Positions 48,393 through 57,590 of a stretch of 64,000 nucleotides of DNA are shown here, piece by piece. The translations under genes were made by a program, and so were the position numbers. Position 1 is the stretch's first letter, and every line of letters begins with the position of its first letter. The notes beneath the pieces were generated by a model that was given only the letters and a program-made list of their open reading frames with translations, ran no database searches and was not told the origin of the DNA. The stretch is taken from NCBI RefSeq assembly GCF_030264295.1, contig NZ_CP127173.1, forward strand, positions 6,331,501 through 6,395,500, in the 5' to 3' direction. Origin of the DNA: Amycolatopsis nalaikhensis (GTDB taxonomy: Bacteria > Actinomycetota > Actinomycetes > Mycobacteriales > Pseudonocardiaceae).

Positions 48393-50314
48393 TGGCTTCG
48401 AGCCGGGGGCAGGTCCGTTCGCGCGCCGCGGGCAGCGCGCGGCGGACCTACGCCGCCGGCACGCGCAGCGCGGCCGCGCGCCGGGGCAACGGCGGGCACC
48501 GCAGCCGGTTCTCCGCCGTGCGCCTGCTGCTGGTCGCGGTGCTGCTCGTCGCGGGCGCGAAACTGGTGCAGGTGCAGTGGTTCGAGGCCGGGGCGCTGTC
48601 CGCCGCGGCCGAGCGGCAGCGCACCCAGACCATCGACATCCCCGCCCAGCGCGGGTCCATTGTGGACCGCAACGGCGCCAAGCTGGCGTTCAGCGTCGAG
48701 GTGCGCACGCTATCGGTGAACCTCAAGGCGCTGCACAAGAGCATGGACGACTTCGCCGCGAAGAACCCCGGCACGAAGAAGACGTTCGACAGCGAGACCG
48801 CCGAAGCCGCCAAGTACATCGCCGGCAAGCTGCCGAACGTGATCTCCGAGCAGCAGCTGCTCGACCTGTTCCACAAGCAGGCGTCCTTCACCTACCTGGT
48901 GAACAACGTCGAGCCGTCGATCGCCGCCGACATCGTCAAGCACTTCGCCTGGATCGGCGTCGAGAAGCGCGCGCTGCGCGAGTACCCGGGCGGCAGCCTG
49001 GCCTCGAACATCGTCGGCGCCGCGAACTGGCGCTCCGACGACCCGGACGTGTCCAAGCACAACCTGCACGGCCTGGTCGGGCTGGAGCTGCTGCGCGACA
49101 ACGACCTGGCCGGCACGCCGGGCCGGATGCTGGTCAACACCAAGAACGGCAGCGACAACGTCGTCATCCCGGGCACCGAGCGCGACCTGCAGGCCGCCGT
49201 CCCCGGTTCGGACCTCGAGCTGACCATCGACTCCGACCTGCAGTACGAGGTGCAGCGCCAGCTGACCGACTACGTCCAGCAGTCGCATGCCAAGGGCGGG
49301 CAGGCCGTGGTCATGGACGCCAAGACCGGCGAGGTCTACGCGCTGGCCAACGACAAGACGTTCGACCCCAACGATCAGTCGACCTGGACCAACGAGGACC
49401 TCGCCAACCCGGCGGTCACCACGCCGTTCGAACCCGGCTCGGTCAACAAGATCGTCACCGCCACCGGCGCGATCGACGAGGGCATCGCGACGCCGGAGTC
49501 GACGCTGCAGGTGCCCGGCTCGCTGCAGATCGCGGACAAGACCGTGCACGACGCCTGGACCCACGGCACGCAGACGTTCACCACCACCGGGGTCTTCGCG
49601 AAGTCGTCCAACATCGGCACGCTGCTGCTGGCCCAGAAGATCGGCGAGGAGCACTACTCCGAGCTGCTCAAGAAGTTCGGCCTCGGCCAGCGCACCGGCG
49701 TCGGCCTGCCCGGCGAGAGCGCGGGCGTGGTGCCCGCGCGCAGCCAGTGGTCGGCGACCACGTTCGGCAACCTGCCGATCGGGCAGGGCCTGTCGATGAC
49801 CATCCTGCAGATGACCGGGATGTACCAGGCGATCGCGAACGACGGCCTGCGCGTCGAACCCCGGATCGTCAAGGCGAAGGTCAACCCGGACGGGACGACC
49901 GTGCCGGAGCCCGCGCCGAAGTCCGTCCAGGTGGTCAGCCCGCAGACGGCCAAGACGGTGCGCGACATGATGCGCGCGGTCGCGCAGAAGGGGAAGGGCC
50001 AGCAGAGCGGCACCGCCCCGACGGCGGCCGTCGAGGGCTACCAGATCTCCGGCAAGACCGGCACCGGCCAGCAGGTCGACCCGCGGACGAAGGCCTACAG
50101 CGACCACTTGTACAACATCACCTTCGCCGGCATCCTGCCCGCCGACCACCCGCGGTTCGTGGTGGGGATCCGGCTGGACGCGCCGGACACGACGCTGCCG
50201 GTCGGGCACTCCGCGGGCCCGCTGTTCCACAGCATCGCCTCGTACCTCACGCAGCGGTACCAGATTCCGCTGTCTGACGGCCCTTCGCCGCAGGTCCAGC
50301 TCGTCGTCCAGTAG
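48392..50314 (+). CDS. pbpB: Septal peptidoglycan transpeptidase (penicillin-binding protein, FtsI/PbpB)
   Basis: 640 residues. One transmembrane helix (about 38-57), a PBP dimerisation domain (IDIPAQRGSIVDRNGAKLAF), then the transpeptidase with SVNK (Ser about 350), SSN (about 405) and KTGTG (Lys about 555) active-site motifs. It cross-links septal wall as partner of FtsW. ATG 48392 overlaps the ftsL stop; the GTG just before it is also in frame. There is no C-terminal PASTA domain. A hairpin with a short T-run follows, which is unusual in the middle of this cluster. Confidence 0.96.
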   Translation: MASSRGQVRSRAAGSARRTYAAGTRSAAARRGNGGHRSRFSAVRLLLVAVLLVAGAKLVQVQWFEAGALSAAAERQRTQTIDIPAQRGSIVDRNGAKLAFSVEVRTLSVNLKALHKSMDDFAAKNPGTKKTFDSETAEAAKYIAGKLPNVISEQQLLDLFHKQASFTYLVNNVEPSIAADIVKHFAWIGVEKRALREYPGGSLASNIVGAANWRSDDPDVSKHNLHGLVGLELLRDNDLAGTPGRMLVNTKNGSDNVVIPGTERDLQAAVPGSDLELTIDSDLQYEVQRQLTDYVQQSHAKGGQAVVMDAKTGEVYALANDKTFDPNDQSTWTNEDLANPAVTTPFEPGSVNKIVTATGAIDEGIATPESTLQVPGSLQIADKTVHDAWTHGTQTFTTTGVFAKSSNIGTLLLAQKIGEEHYSELLKKFGLGQRTGVGLPGESAGVVPARSQWSATTFGNLPIGQGLSMTILQMTGMYQAIANDGLRVEPRIVKAKVNPDGTTVPEPAPKSVQVVSPQTAKTVRDMMRAVAQKGKGQQSGTAPTAAVEGYQISGKTGTGQQVDPRTKAYSDHLYNITFAGILPADHPRFVVGIRLDAPDTTLPVGHSAGPLFHSIASYLTQRYQIPLSDGPSPQVQLVVQ

Positions 50315-50326
50315 GCCACAGTCCGT

Positions 50327-50369
50327 GAAGGCCTCCTTACCGGCGCGGGAAGCCGGGAAGGAGGCCTTC
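50327..50369 (+). terminator. Hairpin terminator between pbpB and murE
   Basis: 18-bp stem GAAGGCCTCCTTACCGGC with one mismatch and a 7-nt loop, followed by CCGGCTTTTCTG. Lies 12 bp after the pbpB stop. Together with a new promoter at 50518 it probably divides the dcw cluster in two transcription units. Confidence 0.7.
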
Positions 50370-50517
50370 CCGGCTTTTCTGCCAGGGAGCGTCCACTTCG
50401 GCTGGTCGTGCCCGGGAAAGCCTTGCGGGGCAACGGAGTGCGCGAGGTGGCTTAGCACATGTGCCGGAACCGCGCGCAATCGCCGTACCGCGTGCGGGGG
50501 GTGGAACCGCCCGCCGG

Positions 50518-50523
50518 TAGCCT
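50518..50523 (+). promoter_or_regulatory. Putative -10 element (TAGCCT) for leaderless murE mRNA
   Basis: TAGCCT ends 7 nt before GTG 50531, with no Shine-Dalgarno motif. It implies separate transcription of murE onward. Confidence 0.5.
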
Positions 50524-50530
50524 CTTGGCC

Positions 50531-52117
50531 GTGTCCGTGTCCTCGTCCAGTTCCCAGGTGCCGAAAAGCCCGGTGAAAGCGGTCCCCGCGCCGCCCCGCC
50601 CGGCGCGCATCGACCCGGTCCCGCTGGCGACGCTGCTCGCCAGGGCGGACGCGCGCCTGATCGCCGACTCGCCCGACGCCGCCGACCTCACCGTCACCGG
50701 CACCACCCTGCGGGCCCAGCACGTGCTGCCCGGCGACCTCTTCGCGGCGCTGCCCGGCGCCCGCGCGCACGGCGCCGACTTCAGCGACCAGGCGGTCGCG
50801 GCCGGGGCCGTCGCGGTGCTGACCGACGCCGAAGGCGCCGAGCGGCCCGCCCTGCGCGACGCCGGGGTCCCGATCCTGGTCCACGCCGACCCGCGCGCCG
50901 CCCTCGGCGAGATCGCCGCCTGGATCTACGGCGAGCCATCCCTGCGGTTGGCCGTCCTCGGCGTCACCGGCACGTCCGGCAAGACCACGACGTCCTACCT
51001 GGTCGACGCCGGGTTGCAGGCCGCCGGCCTGACCACCGGCCTGATCGGCACGGTCGAGACCCGCATCGCGGGCGAACGCCTGGTCAGCGGCTTCACCACG
51101 CCGGAGGCGCCCGACCTGCAGGCGCTGCTCGCGGTGATGCTCGAGCGCGGTGTCACGCACGTGCCGATGGAGGTCTCCAGCCACGCGCTCGCGCTGGGCC
51201 GGGTCAACGGCACCCGGTTCGCGGTCGGCGCATTCACCAACCTCTCCCAGGACCACCTGGACTTCCACAAGGACATGCAGGAGTACTTCGCCGCGAAGTC
51301 CCTGCTGTTCGACGGCCGCTCGACCACCGAGGTCGTCGTGGTCGACAGCGCGTGGGGCCAGGCGCTGCTCACGCCGCAGACGATCACCGTGACCACCGAT
51401 CCCGGCACCGAGGCCGCGTGGAAGGCCACGGACCTCGAAGCCACCCCGGACGGCGAGCAGACGTTCACGCTGCACGGCCCGGACGGCCTCAGCGCGCCCG
51501 CCCGGATCCCGCTGCCCGGCGAGTTCAACGTCGCCAACGCCGTGCTGGCCGCCGCGATCCTGAGCACCGCGGGCGTGTCGCTGGAACACATCGTCACCGG
51601 CCTCGCCCAGGTGCAGGTGCCGGGCCGGATGGAGCGGATCTACGTCGGCCAGGAGTTCACCGCCGTCGTCGACTACGCGCACAAGCCGGCCGCGGTCGCG
51701 CAGGGCCTGGACGCGCTGCGGGCCCGCGCCGAGGGCCGGATCATCACCGTGCTCGGCTGCGGCGGAGACCGCGACACCGCCAAGCGCCCGATGATGGGCG
51801 AGGCGGCGGCCCGGCGCAGCGAGGTCCTGATCGTCACCGACGACAACCCGCGCTCCGAAGACCCGGCCGCGATCCGCGCCGCGATGCTGGCCGGCGCCCG
51901 CGCGGTCGGCCCGGCCGAAGGCGGCGAGGTCGTCGAAATCGGCGACCGCCGCGAAGCCATCGCGCACGCCGTCGCGCTCGCCGAGCCGGGCGACATCGTC
52001 TTCGTCGCCGGCAAGGGACACGAGTCCGGCCAGGAGGCAGGCGGCGTCGTGCACCCGTTCTCCGACCGCGACGAGCTGGCCGCGGCCATCCGCAACAAAC
52101 TCGAGGTGAGTGTGTGA
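50531..52117 (+). CDS. murE: UDP-MurNAc-L-Ala-D-Glu:meso-diaminopimelate ligase MurE
   Basis: 528 residues. ATP loop VTGTSGKTTTSYLVDAGL, central-domain EVSSHALALGRVNG and the DNPRSEDP motif near residue 437, whose DNPR selects meso-diaminopimelate, the product of the DapA path. It adds the third residue of the stem peptide. GTG 50531 is chosen because of the -10-like TAGCCT at 7 nt; GTG 50537 is also possible. The first 25 residues are a Ser/Pro-rich extension. Stop overlaps murF GTG. Confidence 0.96.
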   Translation: MSVSSSSSQVPKSPVKAVPAPPRPARIDPVPLATLLARADARLIADSPDAADLTVTGTTLRAQHVLPGDLFAALPGARAHGADFSDQAVAAGAVAVLTDAEGAERPALRDAGVPILVHADPRAALGEIAAWIYGEPSLRLAVLGVTGTSGKTTTSYLVDAGLQAAGLTTGLIGTVETRIAGERLVSGFTTPEAPDLQALLAVMLERGVTHVPMEVSSHALALGRVNGTRFAVGAFTNLSQDHLDFHKDMQEYFAAKSLLFDGRSTTEVVVVDSAWGQALLTPQTITVTTDPGTEAAWKATDLEATPDGEQTFTLHGPDGLSAPARIPLPGEFNVANAVLAAAILSTAGVSLEHIVTGLAQVQVPGRMERIYVGQEFTAVVDYAHKPAAVAQGLDALRARAEGRIITVLGCGGDRDTAKRPMMGEAAARRSEVLIVTDDNPRSEDPAAIRAAMLAGARAVGPAEGGEVVEIGDRREAIAHAVALAEPGDIVFVAGKGHESGQEAGGVVHPFSDRDELAAAIRNKLEVSV

Positions 52118-53616
52118 TCGTGCTCAGCCTGGCCGAGATCGCCGACGTCGTCGGCGGCCGGCTGCACCACGCCGACCCGGGCGCGCGGGTGACCGGCACC
52201 GTGGAGTTCGACACCCGGAAGCTCACGCCCGGCGGCCTGTTCGTCGCGCTGCCGGGGGAGAAGGTCGACGGCCACGACTTCGCCGCGCAGGCTGTCGAGG
52301 CGGGCGCCGTGGCCGTGCTGGCCGCCCGCGAGGTCGACGCGCCCGCGATCGTCGTCCCGCCGCTGGCCGCGGGCGAGGCCCACGAGCGGTCGGTCGCGCT
52401 GACCGGCGACAAGGACGGCTCCGGCGCCGCCGTGCTGGCCGCGCTGGCCAAGCTCGCCCGGTACGTCGTCCAGCGGCTCTCCGAGGGGAACCTGACCGTC
52501 GTCGGCGTCACCGGGTCCTCCGGCAAGACGTCGACGAAGGACATCATCGCCCAGCTGCTCGAGCCGCTCGGCCCGACGGTCGCGCCGCCCGGGTCGTTCA
52601 ACAACGAACTGGGCCACCCCTGGACCGCCCTGCGCGCCGAGGCGGAAACCCGGCACCTGGTGCTGGAGTTGTCCGCGCGCGGGCCCGGCCACATCGCCCA
52701 CCTCGCCGAGATCGCCCCGCCGCGGATCGGCGTGGTGCTCAACGTCGGCAGCGCGCACGTCGGCGAGTTCGGCTCGCGCGAAGGCATCGCGAAGACCAAG
52801 GGCGAGCTGGTCGAGGCCCTGCCCGAGGACGGCGTCGCGATCCTGAACGCCGACGACCCGCTGGTCAGCGCGATGGCGAGCCGCACGAAGGCCCGCGTGG
52901 TGTTCGTCGGCGAAAGCCCGTCCGCGCAGATCCGCGCGGAGAACATCACCGTCGACGACCAGGCCCGCGCGTCCTTCCGGCTGGTCACCCCGGCGGGGGA
53001 GGCCGACGTCAAGCTCCCGCTGCACGGCGAGCACCACGTCGGCAACGCGTTGTCCGCGGCCGCGGTCGCTCTCGAGCTGGGCGCGACGACCGAGGAGATC
53101 GCCCAGCGCCTCTCCGGGCTCGAACGGCGGTCCGCGCGGCGCATGGAGGTCGTCACCCGCGAAGACGGCGTGACCATCCTCAACGACTCCTTCAACGCCA
53201 ACCCCGAGTCGATGCGGGCCGGGCTCAAGGCCCTCGCCGCGATGACGCGGGAGACCGGCCGCCGGTCGTGGGCCGTGCTCGGCGTGATGGGCGAGCTCGG
53301 CGCGGACGCGGTCACCGCGCACGACGAGATCGGCAGGCTCGTCGTGCGGCTCAACATCGCCAAGCTCGTCGTGATCGGGCCCGAGGCGGCGGCCATGCAC
53401 CAGGGGGCGCACCAGGAGGGTTCCTGGGGCGAGGAGTCGACTCTGGTACCCGACGTCGAGGCCGCCGTCGCCCTGCTGCATGATCAGCTCCGTCCCGGGG
53501 ACGTGGTGCTGGTCAAGGCCTCCAAGGCGGCCGGCCTCTGGCGGGTCGCCGAAGCACTGCTCGAACCCCGGGAATCCGGCAACTCCGAGAATCGCTCGAA
53601 CGGTGGTGACGCGTGA
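52114..53616 (+). CDS. murF: UDP-MurNAc-tripeptide:D-Ala-D-Ala ligase MurF
   Basis: 500 residues. SLAEIADVVGGRL opening, FDTRKLTPGGLFVALPGEKVDGHDF, ATP loop VGVTGSSGKTSTKDIIAQLL, NNELGHPWTAL and the C-terminal VTILNDSFNANPESMRAGL are MurF-specific. It completes the pentapeptide precursor in the cytoplasm. GTG 52114 overlaps the murE stop and its own stop overlaps the mraY GTG, so three genes are translationally chained. Confidence 0.97.
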   Translation: MIVLSLAEIADVVGGRLHHADPGARVTGTVEFDTRKLTPGGLFVALPGEKVDGHDFAAQAVEAGAVAVLAAREVDAPAIVVPPLAAGEAHERSVALTGDKDGSGAAVLAALAKLARYVVQRLSEGNLTVVGVTGSSGKTSTKDIIAQLLEPLGPTVAPPGSFNNELGHPWTALRAEAETRHLVLELSARGPGHIAHLAEIAPPRIGVVLNVGSAHVGEFGSREGIAKTKGELVEALPEDGVAILNADDPLVSAMASRTKARVVFVGESPSAQIRAENITVDDQARASFRLVTPAGEADVKLPLHGEHHVGNALSAAAVALELGATTEEIAQRLSGLERRSARRMEVVTREDGVTILNDSFNANPESMRAGLKALAAMTRETGRRSWAVLGVMGELGADAVTAHDEIGRLVVRLNIAKLVVIGPEAAAMHQGAHQEGSWGEESTLVPDVEAAVALLHDQLRPGDVVLVKASKAAGLWRVAEALLEPRESGNSENRSNGGDA

Positions 53617-54695
53617 TCAGCATCCTGATCGCGGCCGCGGCGGGCCTGCTGATCTCCATCCTGCTCACGCCCTACCTGATCCGGGTCTTCTCCCGGCAGG
53701 GCTTCGGCCAGGAGATCCGTGAGGAAGGCCCGCAGGGACACAAGTCCAAGCGCGGTACCCCGACCATGGGCGGCGTGGCGATCATCGTCGCGATGGTCGT
53801 CGGGTACTTCGCCGCACACCTGATCAACTGGATGTTCAACTCCCGCAGCGGCGCGCCGACGGCCTCCGGGCTGCTCGTCCTGATGCTCGCGGTGGGCCTG
53901 GGGATCGTCGGGTTCCTCGACGACTTCATCAAGATCCGCAAGCAGCGCAACCTGGGGCTGAACAAGACCGCGAAGCTGGTCGGCCAGCTGGTCGTCACGG
54001 TCGCGTTCGCGGTCCTCGCGCTGAACTTCGCGGACTCGCGGGGCATCACGCCCGCGTCGCAGAGCCTCTCCTACGTCCGCGACCTCGCGCTGATCACCTT
54101 CCCCGCGGTGTTCTTCGTGATCTTCTGCTACATCGTCATCTCGGGCTGGTCGAACGCGGTGAACTTCACCGACGGCCTCGACGGCCTGGCCGGCGGCTCG
54201 GCGGCGATGGTGCTGGCGACCTACGTCGTCATCTCGTTCTGGCAGGAGCGGCTCAACTGCGCCAACGGCCCGGCGCCCGCCTGCTACGACGTCCGCGACC
54301 CGCTCGACCTGGCGGTGGTCGCCGCCGCGGCCACCGGCGCCTGCGTCGGGTTCCTCTGGTGGAACGCGGCCCCGGCGAAGATCTTCATGGGCGACACCGG
54401 CTCGCTGGCCCTCGGCGGCCTGGTCGCCGGGCTGTCCATGACGACCCGCACCGAGCTGCTCGCCATCGTCATCGGCGGCCTGTTCATGGTCGAGATGATC
54501 TCGGTGGTCGCGCAAATCGCGGTCTTCCGGACGACCCGGCGAAGGCTGTTCCGGATGGCGCCCTTCCACCACCACTTCGAACTCGCCGGGTGGGCGGAAA
54601 CCACGGTCATCATCCGGTTCTGGCTGCTGTCCGCGATCTGCTGCATGTTCGGTCTCGGCCTGTTCTACAGCGAGCAGCTGGGCTTCGGAGGCTGA
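53613..54695 (+). CDS. mraY: Phospho-MurNAc-pentapeptide transferase MraY
   Basis: 360 residues, ten transmembrane helices. GHKSKRGTPTMGGVAII, FLDDFIKIRKQRNLGLNKTAK, the NFTDGLDGLAGGSA loop, FMGDTGSLALGG and PFHHHFELAGW include the conserved aspartates and the HHH motif. Transfers the precursor to undecaprenyl phosphate to form lipid I. GTG 53613 overlaps murF; murD starts 2 bp after its stop. Confidence 0.98.
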   Translation: MISILIAAAAGLLISILLTPYLIRVFSRQGFGQEIREEGPQGHKSKRGTPTMGGVAIIVAMVVGYFAAHLINWMFNSRSGAPTASGLLVLMLAVGLGIVGFLDDFIKIRKQRNLGLNKTAKLVGQLVVTVAFAVLALNFADSRGITPASQSLSYVRDLALITFPAVFFVIFCYIVISGWSNAVNFTDGLDGLAGGSAAMVLATYVVISFWQERLNCANGPAPACYDVRDPLDLAVVAAAATGACVGFLWWNAAPAKIFMGDTGSLALGGLVAGLSMTTRTELLAIVIGGLFMVEMISVVAQIAVFRTTRRRLFRMAPFHHHFELAGWAETTVIIRFWLLSAICCMFGLGLFYSEQLGFGG

Positions 54696-54697
54696 CG

Positions 54698-56104
54698 TTG
54701 GACATCGCCGGTCGTCACGTTCTCGTCGCCGGTGCGGGGGTCACCGGGAAGTCGATCGTGCCCGTGCTCACCGACCTCGGCGCACGCGTCACCGTCACCG
54801 ACGGCAACGCCGAGCGCCTGGCCGAGCTGGACGGCCTGGGCGCCGAGCTGGTGCCCGGGCTGACCGAGCCGCCCGAAGGAACAGTTCTCGTCGTCACCAG
54901 CCCCGGCTGGCGGCCGACGTCGCCGTTGCTGGTGGCCGCGGCCGAGGCGGGTGTCGAGGTGATCGGCGACGTCGAGCTGGCCTGGCGCGTCGGGCAGCTG
55001 CGCGACCACCCGCCCGCGTGGCTGGTGGTCACCGGCACCAACGGCAAGACGACCACCGTCGGCATGCTCGAATCGATCCTCAAGTCGGCCGGGGCGAACG
55101 CCGTGGCCTGCGGGAACATCGGCTACGCGGCCCTCGACGCGGTCCGTGCGGGTTACGACGTGCTGGCCGTGGAGCTGTCGAGCTTCCAACTGCACTGGTC
55201 CTCGACGCTGGCCCCGGACGCGGCCGTGGTGCTCAACCTCGCCGAAGACCACATCGACTGGCACGGCTCGATGGACGAGTACGCCGCTGCGAAGGGCCGC
55301 GTCTACGCCCGGGCCAAGGTGGCGGTGCACAACGCCGACGACGAGTGGTCGACGCGCATCGCCGAAGAGCACGCGCCGGAGAGCGCCCGCCGCGTCGGCT
55401 TCCAGCTCGACACCCCGCGCGCCGGGGAACTCGGCCTGGTCGAAGACCTGCTGGTCGACCGCGCCTTCGTCGCCGACCCGGCGACCAGCGCCGAAGAACT
55501 GGCCACCCTCGCCGACGTCCGCCCGGCGGGCCCGCACAACGTCTCGAACGCCCTGGCCGCGGCCGCGCTGGCCCGTGCCCACGGCGTCTCGCCGGAGGCC
55601 GTGCTGAAGGGCCTGCGCGAGTACCAGCCCGCCCCGCACCGGGCGGTCGAGGTCGCCGAGATCCGCGGCGTCCGGTACGTCAACGACTCGAAGGCGACCA
55701 ACCCGCACGCGGCCGCCGGGTCGCTGCGGGCGCACGAGAGCATCGTGTGGATCGCCGGGGGCCAGCTCAAGGGCGCCTCGGTCGACGAACTCGTGAGCAG
55801 CATCGCTGGCCGCCTGCGCGGGGTTGTGCTACTCGGGGTCGATTCACCCGTGATCGCCGCCGCGGTCGCGCGACACGCGCCGGATGTCCCGGTGAACAGC
55901 CTCCGTCCGGGTGACGATGAACCCATGACTGCGGCGGTGAGTGCGGCCAGCGCGATGGCCCGGCCTGGTGACGTGGTGCTGCTGGCACCCGCCGCGGCGT
56001 CGTTGGACATGTTCCGCAACTACGGCGAGCGCGGCGACGCGTTCGCCGCGGCGGTGCACGTCCTTCGCGACGACGCAGCGGGGGAGCCGAGTGACGGTAA
56101 CTGA
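54698..56104 (+). CDS. murD: UDP-MurNAc-L-Ala:D-Glu ligase MurD
   Basis: 468 residues. HVLVAGAGVTGKSIVPVL (UDP-binding domain), ATP loop VVTGTNGKTTTVGMLESIL, VELSSFQLHW, NLAEDHIDWHGSMDEYAAAK and FVNDSKATNPHAAA-type VNDSKATNPHAAAGSLRAH. Adds D-glutamate to UDP-MurNAc-Ala. The start is TTG 54698 (LDIAGRHVLVAGAG), two bases after mraY; no ATG or GTG fits. The end overlaps the ftsW start. Confidence 0.97.
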   Translation: MDIAGRHVLVAGAGVTGKSIVPVLTDLGARVTVTDGNAERLAELDGLGAELVPGLTEPPEGTVLVVTSPGWRPTSPLLVAAAEAGVEVIGDVELAWRVGQLRDHPPAWLVVTGTNGKTTTVGMLESILKSAGANAVACGNIGYAALDAVRAGYDVLAVELSSFQLHWSSTLAPDAAVVLNLAEDHIDWHGSMDEYAAAKGRVYARAKVAVHNADDEWSTRIAEEHAPESARRVGFQLDTPRAGELGLVEDLLVDRAFVADPATSAEELATLADVRPAGPHNVSNALAAAALARAHGVSPEAVLKGLREYQPAPHRAVEVAEIRGVRYVNDSKATNPHAAAGSLRAHESIVWIAGGQLKGASVDELVSSIAGRLRGVVLLGVDSPVIAAAVARHAPDVPVNSLRPGDDEPMTAAVSAASAMARPGDVVLLAPAAASLDMFRNYGERGDAFAAAVHVLRDDAAGEPSDGN

Positions 56105-57590
56105 GCCCAAGACCGACAAGCCGCCCAAGCGGCCGCGCCGCGAGCGCAAGGAGAGCGGCTTCGTCGCCTTCCGGACCGCGCTGACCGCGTGGCTCTCGCG
56201 TCCGCTGGCGTCGTTCCACCTCGTGCTCGCCCTGACCGGCGTGCTGACCGTCATCGGCATCGTCATGGTGCTTTCGGCGTCCTCGGTCGGTTCCTACAAC
56301 CCGAAGACCGGCAGCGGGGTCTACTCGCTGTTCACCAAGCACCTGGTGTTCGTCGCGATCGGGTCGGTCGTGTTCTGGCTGGGCCTGCGGGTCAACCTGG
56401 AGCGGATCCGCCGGATGTCGGCCACCGCGACGGTGATCTGCCTCGGCCTGCTGGTCCTCGTGCTCACCCCGCTCGGCTCGACGGTCAACGGCTCGCAGGG
56501 CTGGTTCAAGCTCGGCGACTTCACCTTCCAGCCGGTCGAGGCGGCCAAGGTGGCGCTGGCCTTCTGGGGCGCACACATCCTGGTGATCAAGTACAACGTC
56601 ATCCACCAGTGGCGGCACCTGCTGGTGCCGGTGGTACCGATCGCGCTGCTGATGTTCGCCCTGGTCATGCTGCAGCCCGACCTCGGCGGCACGATCACCC
56701 TCGCCGTGGTGCTGCTGGCCCTGCTGTGGTTCGCCGGCGCCCCGAAACGGCTCTTCGGCGTGATCCTCGCCGGTGGCCTGGCCGGGGTGCTGGTGCTCGC
56801 CGTCATCGCGCCCTACCGGCTCGCCCGCGTCATGTCGTTCCTCTCGCCGGACGCCGACACGAGCGCCGAGGGCTTCCAGGCCAACCAGGCCAAGCTGGCG
56901 CTGGCCGACGGCGGGTTCCTCGGCAAGGGCCTCGGCCAGGGCACGTCGAACTGGGGCTACCTGCCGAACGTGCAGAACGACTTCATCTTCGCCCTGATCG
57001 GCGAGGAGCTCGGGCTGATCGGCTGCGTGGTCGTGCTCGCCCTCTTCGCCGGGGTCGCCATCGTCGGCCTGCGGATCGCCACCCGCAACATCGACCCGTG
57101 GATCCGGATCGTCTCCGGCACGCTGACGGTGTTCCTGGTCGCCCAGGCCGGCATCAACATCGGCTACGTCGTCGGCCTGCTGCCGGTCACCGGCGTCACG
57201 CTGCCGCTGATCTCCTACGGCGGGACGTCGCTGGTGATCACCATGCTCATCATGGGGGTGCTCGCGAACGCCGCCCGGCACGAACCGGAGGCGGTGGCCG
57301 CACTGCGCACACAGGGGCCGGGTAAATTCGGACGCCTGCTGCGGCTGCCCGCGCCCGATCCGTACCGCCCGCCCGCCACCCGCAAGGGAGCGGCGCGCGC
57401 CGGGGCGAAGGCGGCCAGGCCCGCGCCCCGTGCGGCGCGGCCCGCCCCGGCGCAGGAACGACGCAGGTCGGTCCGCGAGCCGGTGCGCCGCAGCGCGGCA
57501 CGGAGCACGGCCACGTCTCGCGGCGGGGCCGCGCGGACAACAGCGAGCCGTGGTACCCGGAGTACCGCGAACCGGAGAGGTCATTGGTGA
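56091..57590 (+). CDS. ftsW: Septal peptidoglycan polymerase FtsW (SEDS family)
   Basis: 499 residues. A basic N-terminus, ten transmembrane helices, and SEDS motifs: VMVLSASSVGSY, GSQGWFKLGDFTFQPVEAAK, MLQPDLGGTI (with the catalytic-type Asp) , NVQNDFIFALIGEELGLIG and GVTLPLISYGGTSL. It polymerises lipid II with PbpB. The last 100 residues are a low-complexity Ala/Arg/Pro tail in the cytoplasm, longer than in E. coli but common in actinobacteria. GTG 56091 follows GGGGGAG; the stop overlaps the murG GTG. Confidence 0.97.
   Translation: MTVTEPKTDKPPKRPRRERKESGFVAFRTALTAWLSRPLASFHLVLALTGVLTVIGIVMVLSASSVGSYNPKTGSGVYSLFTKHLVFVAIGSVVFWLGLRVNLERIRRMSATATVICLGLLVLVLTPLGSTVNGSQGWFKLGDFTFQPVEAAKVALAFWGAHILVIKYNVIHQWRHLLVPVVPIALLMFALVMLQPDLGGTITLAVVLLALLWFAGAPKRLFGVILAGGLAGVLVLAVIAPYRLARVMSFLSPDADTSAEGFQANQAKLALADGGFLGKGLGQGTSNWGYLPNVQNDFIFALIGEELGLIGCVVVLALFAGVAIVGLRIATRNIDPWIRIVSGTLTVFLVAQAGINIGYVVGLLPVTGVTLPLISYGGTSLVITMLIMGVLANAARHEPEAVAALRTQGPGKFGRLLRLPAPDPYRPPATRKGAARAGAKAARPAPRAARPAPAQERRRSVREPVRRSAARSTATSRGGAARTTASRGTRSTANRRGHW

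Noticed and set aside
48710..52054. 1114-codon minus-strand frame over pbpB and murE
   Set aside because: Antisense mirror of conserved genes; no recognisable motif.
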